In this document: positions 1 through 5,879 of the stretch, piece after piece
Numbering within the stretch: position 1 is the first letter of the stretch
Layout of the letters: the number at the start of each line of letters is the position of its first letter
From: Candidatus Sumerlaeota bacterium
Lineage (GTDB): Bacteria > Sumerlaeota > Sumerlaeia > UBA8349
DNA length: 5,964 nucleotides
NCBI GenBank assembly: GCA_003501375.1
Contig: DNPO01000221.1
Coordinates: forward strand, 1,479 to 7,442
Direction: 5' to 3'
Position numbers and translations under genes: made by a program
Notes under the pieces: generated by a model
Told to the model about the DNA's origin: nothing
The model's database searches: none
Seen by the model: only the letters and a program-made list of their open reading frames with translations

Positions 1-177
1 GGTATCGAACAATTCAATTTGGTACAGGCGCAACCGGTTATCGCGTGCTTACCGAGTATTCGGATGCAGTTGCATAAGTTGACAGAGAAGTTCTTCCCCA
101 ATTTGGTGGTGTTGTCACACAATGAAATTTCCCCCACGGCGCAAATTGAGTCGATTGGAATTGTGAAGTTGGGGTAG
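1..177 (+). CDS. flhA: FlhA C-terminal end (partial, 5' end outside the window)
   Basis: The frame opens at base 1 and ends at TAG 175-177, giving the last 58 residues of a protein that begins upstream. The peptide holds the signature end of FlhA: a PVIACLPSIR segment, then KFFPNLVVLSHNEISP and QIESIGIVKLG. These match the family pattern of PVLL..P.IR, a helix, L.VLSY.EI, then I.S.G.V. FlhA is the large inner-membrane component of the flagellar type III export gate, and its cytoplasmic C-terminal domain docks export chaperones and substrates. Only the last part of that cytoplasmic domain is visible, so the membrane segments cannot be checked. flhF starts 49 bp downstream on the same strand, which fits one transcription unit. 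The call rests on motif recognition of a short tail together with the flhF-flhG-fliA context. Confidence 0.9.
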   Translation, partial: GIEQFNLVQAQPVIACLPSIRMQLHKLTEKFFPNLVVLSHNEISPTAQIESIGIVKLG

Positions 178-210
178 CGAGAAAGACGCAGTTTTTGGAG
201 TGCTTTTTGG

Positions 211-218
211 AAGGAAGG
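211..218 (+). promoter_or_regulatory. Ribosome binding site of flhF, deciding the start
   Basis: AAGGAAGG (preceded by GG) lies 8 bases before ATG 227. This supports ATG 227 over the in-frame GTG at 200, which lacks a comparable purine-rich leader. The protein starting at 227 begins MQIKKFYA, which resembles the usual FlhF start MKIK.F.A. Confidence 0.7.
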
Positions 219-226
219 CAACGCTC

Positions 227-1915
227 ATGCAAATCAAAAAATTCTACGCACCCAGCCTCCCTGCCGCCATGCGCGACATTCGCAAAGCGCTGGGGCCGGA
301 CGCCGTTATCATGTCCACGCGCTACCTGAGCACGGATGACGTTGCCATCCTTCAACAAAATACCAACGCACGCGTAGAAGTTACCGCCGCGCGCGAAACA
401 CCCGAAAGCACCATGCCGGTTTACACCGGTTTTGATCGCGAACTGTCCCCCACCGCCCGCGTGCTTCAGCCCCATCGCGAACAAGCGCCGTTGCCGCCTG
501 CCAATCCCGCTGCGGAACCGAAAACCGCGCGTCAGACACCGCTGCTGGCGCGCTACACAGAGATAGCGAGCACGCCGTTGGGGGGGAGTTTTGCCACCCC
601 CGCACCTACGCTCAAAGCGCATAGCGTTCCTCAGCCACCGCAGCCCATTGAAACACCACGGGTTGCCGCCGCTCCCAGTCCAGAAAAAACCATTGCTGCA
701 CCATCTGCAGCACCGACAACTGCGCCGCGCAAAGCCCTCCACCATCCCGATTTGCGCACCATGATTCGCCTGCGTAATGCAGGAAAACCTCTTCAGACTC
801 CCACGCCGGTCAAACAACTCGCTCCCGAGGAAGCCGTGCGCGCGCGCCCCTTTACGCCACCGCAGCATCCGGCGAAAACCGCTCCATCGCAGTTGGAAGA
901 GGAAGTTGCGCAACACCCGCAACATCCTTCGGCCTTGAAGCCTTTGTTAAAAGAATTGCGTGCGCTGAACGATGCGCTGGGTGAATCGAAAAAAGCAGCA
1001 TTCGAGGAAGCCTCCCTGCCTGCGTTTACCCGCAAGGCCACGTTTCCGCTTGCCGCTCAGTTACGGCACGAAGGAGCCTCGCTCCTGGCTTCCGACGCTG
1101 TGCAGAAATGTTTCGAGAAACAGGGCGTGGACGATGTGTTAACACACCGCATTCTGTCGCGCCTGTACCACGCGCAGACACGTCGCGATGCCGGGCCGTA
1201 TAAACCCGGCACGGCTCTCCACCACGATCCCAACGTTAAGGGTACCTTTGAACGGTTGGTTAAAACGATTCAGGCCTTCACTCCGTCGTCCCGTGTGGCC
1301 GCACCCCGTCGTCGCATTGCGTTGGTTGGCCCGACTGGTGTGGGCAAAACCACATCAATTGCCAAAATTGCCGCGACTTTTTCTCTGCGTGCGGGAAAGT
1401 CGGTTGCGCTGATTTCGCTGGATACCTACCGCATCGCCGCGTCGGAGCAAATCAAGACCTACGCCAAACTGCTTTCTGTTCCGATTGAAATTGCAGCAAA
1501 TGGCGAGGAATTCATCGCTGCGCTGGATCGTTTTGCAAACATGGATGTGGTGCTAATTGACACACCCGGTTACAGCCCGAAGGATCAAACCGCCATTCGC
1601 GGACTGGGTTCCATGCTGCGCAAATGCCCGGAATTGGAAGTACACTTGGTAGTGCCCGCCGGACTTCGCCCGGAAGAAACCCGGCTGGTGCAGGACGGGT
1701 TTGACCCCACGCGGTACGACCATCTGATTTTCTCCAAACTTGACGAATCTGTCACCTGGGGCACGTTGCTTAATACTTGGATTTTCACCGGACATGCGGT
1801 ATCTTATTTTACTACGGGGCAGCGGGTGCCGGAAGATTTGGAAACCGCCAGCATGGAGTATCTTTGTGACACACTCCTCTCGGCCCAATTGCCCTCGCAC
1901 AGAAAGGTTGATTGA
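227..1915 (+). CDS. flhF: Flagellar biosynthesis GTPase FlhF (SRP-type)
   Basis: A 562-residue SRP-family GTPase that directs the site, usually the pole, of flagellar assembly together with FlhG. The start at 227 is chosen for its AAGGAAGG leader and the family-like N-terminus MQIKKFYA, followed by ALGPDAVIMSTR, the typical FlhF head. Residues about 65-250 are a low-complexity linker rich in Pro, Ala and Thr. An N-domain helical region follows, then the G domain from about residue 360. G-domain motifs seen: P-loop GPTGVGKTT at 368-376, DTYRIAA at 399-405, DTPGYSPKD from 445 (the G3 position, DTAGR in classical SRP GTPases), and SKLDE at 503-507 (TKxD-type guanine motif with Ser for Thr). The protein is longer than many FlhF proteins (about 360-490 residues), and the linker accounts for the excess. 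The stop codon abuts the GGGATGA-type repeat. Family assignment is very secure; polar placement is inferred from the family. Confidence 0.95.
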   Translation: MQIKKFYAPSLPAAMRDIRKALGPDAVIMSTRYLSTDDVAILQQNTNARVEVTAARETPESTMPVYTGFDRELSPTARVLQPHREQAPLPPANPAAEPKTARQTPLLARYTEIASTPLGGSFATPAPTLKAHSVPQPPQPIETPRVAAAPSPEKTIAAPSAAPTTAPRKALHHPDLRTMIRLRNAGKPLQTPTPVKQLAPEEAVRARPFTPPQHPAKTAPSQLEEEVAQHPQHPSALKPLLKELRALNDALGESKKAAFEEASLPAFTRKATFPLAAQLRHEGASLLASDAVQKCFEKQGVDDVLTHRILSRLYHAQTRRDAGPYKPGTALHHDPNVKGTFERLVKTIQAFTPSSRVAAPRRRIALVGPTGVGKTTSIAKIAATFSLRAGKSVALISLDTYRIAASEQIKTYAKLLSVPIEIAANGEEFIAALDRFANMDVVLIDTPGYSPKDQTAIRGLGSMLRKCPELEVHLVVPAGLRPEETRLVQDGFDPTRYDHLIFSKLDESVTWGTLLNTWIFTGHAVSYFTTGQRVPEDLETASMEYLCDTLLSAQLPSHRKVD

Positions 1916-1936
1916 GGGAGCGGGACAGAGGGATAA

Positions 1937-2010
1937 GGGATGAAAACATAAAGAGATGAGGGCAGAGGGATGAGGGATGAAAACATAAAGGGATGAGGGC
2001 AGAGGGATGA
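1937..2010 (+). repeat. 37-bp tandem direct duplication
   Basis: Copy one is 1937-1973 and copy two is 1974-2010, directly abutting. They differ at one base (A at 1954, G at 1991). A third, partial copy of about 9 bases begins at 2011. Each unit contains GGGATGA words separated by AAACATAAAG and GGGCAGA. Confidence 0.9.
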
Positions 2011-2049
2011 GGGATGAAACTTCGCTGTAAGTTTCATCCCTCATCCCTC
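2002..2049 (+). repeat. Perfect 21-bp stem hairpin between flhF and flhG
   Basis: The arm at 2002-2022 is the exact reverse complement of 2029-2049, with a 6-base loop CGCTGT at 2023-2028. No run of T follows the right arm (CGCCTTGC comes next), so it does not look like a classical intrinsic terminator. It could act as an mRNA stability or processing structure between flhF and flhG; that role is inference. Confidence 0.85.
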
Positions 2050-2143
2050 CGCCTTGCTCCCTAACAGTTTCATCCCCGATCCCCCCGCCCTTCTCCTTGC
2101 CTTTTCATCCCTCACCCCTCCGCCCTCATCCCTCTCTTTTCCC

Positions 2144-3004
2144 ATGGATCAATCCGACACCCTACGCTCCCTTGCGCAGACCCGCGCCAACAACGCTCCG
2201 CCCACCCGCGTCATCACCGTCAGCAGTGGTAAAGGCGGCGTGGGCAAAAGCAACTTTGTGCTCAACGTCGGTCTCAGCCTGGCACGTCTGAAAAAACGCG
2301 TCTTGCTGCTGGATGCGGATATGGGCCTTGCCAACATTGATATTCTGGTCGGGTTAACCACCCGGTTTAATTTATCGCACGTCTTGACGGGCGAAAAAAC
2401 TCTGGAGGAAGTCATCGTCAAAGCCCCCGGTGGCATTGATATTTTGCCCGCTGCCAGCGGGGTGGAATGGATGACCAATTTGACCCAGGAACAAAAGTTA
2501 GATTTTTTGCAAAAAATGGATGCGCTCAACGGTGTGTATGATATACTCCTGATCGATACAGGCGCTGGCATTTCGTCCAACGTCGTATACTTCAACCTGG
2601 CCGCTCAAAGTAAGATTGTTTTGGTAACCCCGGAGCCGACGTCTCTCACCGACGCCTACGCCCTGATCAAGGTGCTGCACCGTAGCCACCAGCAAAAAAA
2701 CTTTGAGATCGTCATTAACCAGGTGCAAAACGAGCAGGAGGGAATCGACGTTTACCGCAACCTGACCTCCGTGGCTGATCGCTTTCTGGATGTCCGCCTC
2801 GGTTTTCTGGGATACGTTCGTAAAGACGAACGCCTCTGCCGCGCCGTTTTACGCCAGACCCCCGTGGTCGAGGCTTTCCCGGATGCGGACGTTTCCGTCG
2901 ATTACCAAGCCGTTGCGCGAAAAATTACGCAGAGCAAACCCGATTTGATGGCCAGCGAACTGGGCCTTTTTTGGCGAGATTTGTTTCAACCAGCAGCACA
3001 CTAA
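2144..3004 (+). CDS. flhG: FlhG / FleN, MinD-like ATPase controlling flagellar number
   Basis: A 286-residue ParA/MinD-type ATPase. The start at ATG 2144 is chosen because the protein then opens with MDQSDTLRSL, matching the DQAxxLR N-terminal motif by which FlhG activates FlhF. The 30 in-frame codons upstream (from 2054) are translated repeat. Motifs seen: deviant Walker A SGKGGVGKS at 28-36 with the signature Lys30, DADMGLAN at 58-65, and a switch II-like DTGAGIS at 138-144. The C-terminal SELGLFWRDLF at 271-281 resembles the amphipathic membrane-binding helix of the family. FlhG usually limits flagellar number by acting with FlhF and on assembly or regulatory partners, and cycles between cytoplasm and membrane with ATP. 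No Shine-Dalgarno is visible: the leader is CT-rich repeat ending in TCTTTTCCC. Function is secure at family level; which assembly partners it has here is not visible. Confidence 0.94.
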   Translation: MDQSDTLRSLAQTRANNAPPTRVITVSSGKGGVGKSNFVLNVGLSLARLKKRVLLLDADMGLANIDILVGLTTRFNLSHVLTGEKTLEEVIVKAPGGIDILPAASGVEWMTNLTQEQKLDFLQKMDALNGVYDILLIDTGAGISSNVVYFNLAAQSKIVLVTPEPTSLTDAYALIKVLHRSHQQKNFEIVINQVQNEQEGIDVYRNLTSVADRFLDVRLGFLGYVRKDERLCRAVLRQTPVVEAFPDADVSVDYQAVARKITQSKPDLMASELGLFWRDLFQPAAH

Positions 3005-3028
3005 CGCGATAGAAGCGGAAATCGAAGA

Positions 3029-3796
3029 ATGCCAGGCTCCCACGGCAATCCTTACGCGCAAGAGTCCCTTCCTCCGCTGACGCTCGACGAGCGCAATCGC
3101 ATGGTAGAGGACAACCTGCCCCTGGTAAAGTTTGTCGCCAGCCGCATTGCCGGGCGCCTGCCTCCGCATGTCGAACTCGACGACCTCATCAACGCCGGAG
3201 TCATCGGCCTCATTGACGCGATTGAAAAGTTTGACCCCAATCGCCAGATAAAATTTAAAACCTACGCGGAATTCCGCGTTAAAGGCGCGATTCTTGATGA
3301 ATTACGCGCTCTCGACTGGGTACCCCGCTCCACGCGCCAGAAGGCCTCGCGCATCGAACGTGCCTTCTCCGAGATGGAACAGAAACTCGGACGCCTCGCC
3401 ACGGATGATGAAATGGTGGAGCATTTGGGCATCACGCATGAGGAATATGACGAGATGCTGGCCGAAGCGCGCGGCATCCGACTGGTCAGCCTCGATGAAC
3501 TGCATGCAGAAAACGATGAGAACTCTGAGCGGAATCTTCTGGAATTCCTGACGAATCCCGATTATATTGATCCTGCGGAAGTATTAAATCTGGAACAAGT
3601 CTACGCCATCGTCGCCGATAGCATCGACAACCTTCCAGAGAAAGAAAAATTGGTCGTGACCCTGTACTATCACGAAGAACTCACCATGAAGGAAATTGGC
3701 GAGGTCTTGGATATTACCGAGTCGCGCATCTCACAAATCCACACCAAAGCCATTCTTCGCTTACGGGGACGGCTGTTAAAAACAGTGGTGCTATAA
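3029..3796 (+). CDS. fliA: RNA polymerase sigma factor FliA (sigma-28, SigD/WhiG group)
   Basis: A 255-residue sigma-70-family factor of the flagellar group, at the usual length of about 230-260. Region 1.2/2 begins near residue 18 with an ERNRMVEDNLPLVKFVASRI helix. The region 2 core is DDLINAGVIGLIDAIEKFDP (51-70) followed by KFKTYAEFRVKGAILDELR and DWVPRSTRQK (97-105), the strongly conserved FliA block. Region 3 covers about 108-157 and includes LVSLDE (152-157). Region 4 ends in a helix-turn-helix at about 217-247 (LTMKEIGEVLDITESRISQIH). It would transcribe late flagellar and chemotaxis genes and is normally held by the anti-sigma factor FlgM, which is not in this window. It follows flhG by 24 bp, probably co-transcribed; the leader carries only a weak AGCGGAA-like site. 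No sigma-28 promoter was recognised inside the window. Confidence 0.95.
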   Translation: MPGSHGNPYAQESLPPLTLDERNRMVEDNLPLVKFVASRIAGRLPPHVELDDLINAGVIGLIDAIEKFDPNRQIKFKTYAEFRVKGAILDELRALDWVPRSTRQKASRIERAFSEMEQKLGRLATDDEMVEHLGITHEEYDEMLAEARGIRLVSLDELHAENDENSERNLLEFLTNPDYIDPAEVLNLEQVYAIVADSIDNLPEKEKLVVTLYYHEELTMKEIGEVLDITESRISQIHTKAILRLRGRLLKTVVL

Positions 3797-3808
3797 ACAA
3801 GATAAATC

Positions 3809-3815
3809 GGGGAGG
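3809..3815 (+). promoter_or_regulatory. Strong Shine-Dalgarno of cheY
   Basis: GGGGAGG ends 9 bases before ATG 3825. It is the best ribosome binding site in the window, in contrast to the leaders of flhG and the kinase. It suggests that CheY is made at a higher level than its neighbours (inference). Confidence 0.8.
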
Positions 3816-3824
3816 TACCGGTAT

Positions 3825-4208
3825 ATGCCCGCCAGTTTAGATATCAAAATCCTTGTGGTGGATGACTTCGCAACCATGCGCCGCATTATCAAAAACATTC
3901 TGAAGCAACTTGGCTACAGCGACATTGATGAGGCCGATGACGGCGCTGCGGCCATTGCCAAACTCAAGTCCGCCAAATTTGATTTTGTCATCACCGACTG
4001 GAATATGCCCAACATGAGCGGCTTGGAACTGGTCAAAGCCATTCGCTCGGACGAAAACATCAAGGGCATCCCGATCCTGATGGTAACTGCCGAAGCGCTC
4101 AAAGAGAATATCATTGAGGCCGTGAAAGCGGGCGTGAACAACTATATCGTTAAGCCCTTTACTGCTGAAGTGATGAAGGAAAAGATCGACAAAGTCTTCG
4201 CGGCGTAA
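3825..4208 (+). CDS. cheY: Chemotaxis response regulator CheY
   Basis: A 127-residue single-domain receiver with no output domain, the length of classical CheY. It begins with KILVVDDFATMRRIIKNIL, almost the textbook CheY N-terminus. Acidic pocket residues are Asp13 and Asp14, the phospho-acceptor is Asp58 within TDWNMPNMSG, the switch residues are Thr88 (VTAE) and Tyr107, and the conserved Lys110 lies in IVKPF. Trp59 and Asn60 next to the phosphorylation site match the enterobacterial CheY arrangement. When phosphorylated, CheY binds the flagellar motor switch (FliM) and changes rotation. It lies 28 bp after fliA with its own strong ribosome binding site, which fits the conserved fliA-cheY order. 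A stand-alone receiver serving the adjacent histidine kinase instead of CheA is possible, but the residue pattern favours true CheY. Confidence 0.92.
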   Translation: MPASLDIKILVVDDFATMRRIIKNILKQLGYSDIDEADDGAAAIAKLKSAKFDFVITDWNMPNMSGLELVKAIRSDENIKGIPILMVTAEALKENIIEAVKAGVNNYIVKPFTAEVMKEKIDKVFAA

Positions 4209-4231
4209 GAGAATGCGTTTGCGTGTTTCAT

Positions 4232-4304
4232 CCTTTTTGTCCTTGCTGTCCTTTACGCCCTTTGGGTTGCTCAAAGGACGTAAAGGACAGCAAGGACAAA
4301 GAGG
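4232..4304 (+). repeat. 33-bp-arm hairpin between cheY and the kinase
   Basis: The arm at 4232-4264 pairs with 4272-4304 across a 7-base loop (GGTTGCT). All 33 positions are complementary except C4258 opposite A4278 and T4235 opposite G4301; the latter would still pair as G-U in RNA. Each arm is a run of short words (TGTCCTT on the left, AAGGACA on the right). No T-run follows, so a rho-independent terminator of classical form is not supported. The spacer 4209-4339 holds no other feature that I can see. Confidence 0.88.
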
Positions 4305-4339
4305 ACAACTTCCATAAATTCCCCACAAAGCGCTTCATC

Positions 4340-5620
4340 ATGGACTCCGGCAACCATCTGTTCAACAAAACCCTCTTCGAAATTTGCCAGGCCATGGGGT
4401 CTTCGCTCGAACTCAGCGAAGTCCTCACCACTATTCTCGATCTTTCCCTTCGCGCGCTCGAAGGCGATGCGGGATCGATTCTTCTTTACGAGTCCGGTTC
4501 TGACGATTTGAAAATGCTCGCGTCCCGCGGCCTGCCCCCCAAGGTTGTCAAACGCGGCCATATCAACCGCAAGGGCAGCGTTGCCGAGTGGGTCATTCAG
4601 AACGACAAGCCCGTTATTGTCAACAAACGCTCCGATATTTTCCCCGACATCAAAGATGAAGTGCCCGATGCCAGCGCGGTCAAAACAGCGCTGTGCGCTC
4701 CTCTGCACGCCAAAGGCAAAATCATCGGCGTGATTAACATCAATCGGTACGTCGCCGAAAATTCCCCCTTTGCCGAAGAAGAACTCAACCTTTTCGTCAT
4801 CCTCGCCAGCCAGGCCGCTGTCTGCATTGAAAACGCCCGACTGTTCGAGGAAAACGTCAACCATGCCCGCATGGCCGCTGTGGGTCAAACGGTTGCGGGC
4901 ATTTCGCATTGCGTCAAAAATATTCTTGGTGGACTCTTTGGCGGACTGGGCAATTTGGAACTCGCCTGCGAGATCAAAGACTGGACAAGCGTCTCACGCG
5001 CCCTGGCTCTGTCCCGCAGCAGCGCTTCGCGTATTTCACTCCTCGTGATGGACATGCTGGACTACACAAAGGAAAAGAAAATTCCGATTCGCCAGTGGAT
5101 GTACCCGGCAAAAACCATTCAGGAAGTGTTCGACATTTGCATTTTCAAAGCGCAAACCAAACGCGCTGTTCTCGAAACAGACATTGCGATGGAATGCACG
5201 CAAATTTTCGCCGAACCAAACCAATTATTCCGTTGTTTGTTAAATCTGGTGGAAAACGCGCTGGATGCCCTGCCCCGCGAAGGTACCGTTCGTGTAATCT
5301 GCAAGCCATTGCCCACTGATGAGGCGCAGGAGATTTTTGGCGAAGACGTGGCGGACTACGGTAAAATCTGCCGCCTGTCGGTGGAAGATAACGGAAGTGG
5401 GATTGCCCCCGAGCATCTGGACCGGATTTTTGAGCCGCTCTTCAGTACCAAGGAATCCAAGGGTACCGGACTCGGCCTTGCTGTTACCAAGAAGATTGTT
5501 CTGGAGCACGGCGGTAGAATGACCGTCGAATCCACCCTCGGCAAGGGCACTGCATTCCACATGATTCTGCCGGAAATCAACCCATCTCTCGGTCCGCAAG
5601 AAGTGGTAAATCCAGAATAA
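4340..5620 (+). CDS. Soluble GAF-domain sensor histidine kinase
   Basis: A 426-residue protein with no signal peptide or membrane segment, so a cytoplasmic sensor. Residues about 10-168 form a GAF domain (AGSILLY, GSVAEWVIQNDKPVIV, ALCAPLHAKGKIIGVINI, LASQAAVCIENARLF). A dimerisation/phosphoacceptor helix follows, with the putative phospho-His190 in GISHCVKNIL. The ATPase domain shows the N box at LLNLVENALDALP (Asn306), G1 at EDNGSGIAPEHLDRIFEPLFSTK (349-371) and G2 at KGTGLGLAV (374-382). ATP binding therefore looks intact. The residue after His190 is Cys rather than the usual Glu or Asp, while Asn194 at +4 is kept. ATG 4340 is preferred because the 39 in-frame codons upstream (GTG 4223) run through the hairpin repeat, although no clear Shine-Dalgarno precedes 4340. 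The likely partner is the neighbouring CheY or an unlinked regulator. The ligand sensed by the GAF domain is unknown. I do not assign a gene symbol. Confidence 0.88.
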   Translation: MDSGNHLFNKTLFEICQAMGSSLELSEVLTTILDLSLRALEGDAGSILLYESGSDDLKMLASRGLPPKVVKRGHINRKGSVAEWVIQNDKPVIVNKRSDIFPDIKDEVPDASAVKTALCAPLHAKGKIIGVININRYVAENSPFAEEELNLFVILASQAAVCIENARLFEENVNHARMAAVGQTVAGISHCVKNILGGLFGGLGNLELACEIKDWTSVSRALALSRSSASRISLLVMDMLDYTKEKKIPIRQWMYPAKTIQEVFDICIFKAQTKRAVLETDIAMECTQIFAEPNQLFRCLLNLVENALDALPREGTVRVICKPLPTDEAQEIFGEDVADYGKICRLSVEDNGSGIAPEHLDRIFEPLFSTKESKGTGLGLAVTKKIVLEHGGRMTVESTLGKGTAFHMILPEINPSLGPQEVVNPE

Positions 5621-5633
5621 ATTTGAATGTCCT

Positions 5634-5751
5634 AAACCACTAATAAACGCTAATGCTCGCTAATAAAACATCAAAACCCCTTGATTTTAAAGGGGATTCG
5701 TCGTTTTAATGTTTGGTTTTATTAGCGAGCGTTAGTGTGCATTAGCGGTTT
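5634..5751 (+). repeat. Large imperfect inverted repeat with nested hairpin, downstream of the kinase
   Basis: The arm at 5634-5669 pairs with 5716-5751 with 5 mismatches in 36 positions; the inner 15 bp (5655-5669 with 5716-5730) are perfect. The arms are made of GCTAAT/CACTAAT-type words and their complement. Inside the loop a second stem pairs CCCCTT (5677-5682) with AAGGGG (5690-5695) around a 7-base loop. The element starts 14 bp after the kinase stop and might end or stabilise the transcript, but no clean T-run follows the inner stem (ATTCGTCGTTTT comes next). Confidence 0.8.
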
Positions 5752-5879
5752 CCTGTTTAAGTTTTCCCATCCATGTAAGACTAACAGCTGCAAACCACTT
5801 CAGCGGGTTAAAGCATTTCGTACGGAAGTCGAGTACTGAATTCTCCTGTTCCCGCTGTACGGGTGCATCTTGCTTCCGC

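Larger units (their letters stand above)
1916..2143 (+). repeat. Repeat-filled spacer: GGGATGA arrays facing TCATCCC arrays
   Basis: The whole flhF-flhG spacer is made of variants of GGGATGA on the left half (to about 2020) and the complement TCATCCC on the right half (from about 2031). The left half carries a 37-bp tandem duplication and the centre a perfect hairpin, listed separately. A further 31-bp unit at 1990-2020 recurs inverted at 2102-2132 with 28 of 31 positions matching, so several alternative pairings between the two halves are possible. The repeat begins right at the flhF stop and runs to just before the flhG ATG. Open reading through it on either strand gives only low-complexity peptides and is not counted as coding. 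I recognise the type as a dispersed short-word repeat of environmental bacterial genomes but cannot name a family. Confidence 0.85.

Noticed and set aside
178..226. Sigma-54 or sigma-28 promoter before flhF
   Set aside because: I looked for TGGCAC-N5-TTGC and TAAA-N15-GCCGATAA type patterns and found no convincing match in this short spacer.
38..925. Long minus-strand open frame of 295 codons opposite flhA/flhF
   Set aside because: It lies opposite the well-supported flhA end and flhF, is rich in Arg, Gly and Cys, and shows no recognisable domain; it is a shadow of the GC-rich flhF linker.
1937..2010. CRISPR array
   Set aside because: Only two full 37-bp copies directly abut with no unique spacers, and no cas genes are nearby.
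1553..2044. Minus-strand frame with Ser/Leu/Pro-rich repeats across the spacer after flhF
   Set aside because: The periodic peptide is just translation of the GGGATGA array, and the rest is antisense to flhF.
4232..4304. Rho-independent terminator after cheY
   Set aside because: The stem is strong but far longer than usual and is followed by AACTTCCATAAATT instead of a T-run.
3837..4328. Minus-strand open frame of 163 codons across cheY and the hairpin
   Set aside because: It is the reverse shadow of cheY joined to translated repeat (Cys/Pro-rich start), with no motif.
5732..5878. 48-codon minus-strand open stretch ending KLKQETANAH
   Set aside because: It ends within the inverted repeat, has no ribosome binding site, is bounded upstream by a stop in the tandem repeat region and matches no family that I recognise. 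A gene remnant cannot be excluded; a protein search of the stretch would settle it.
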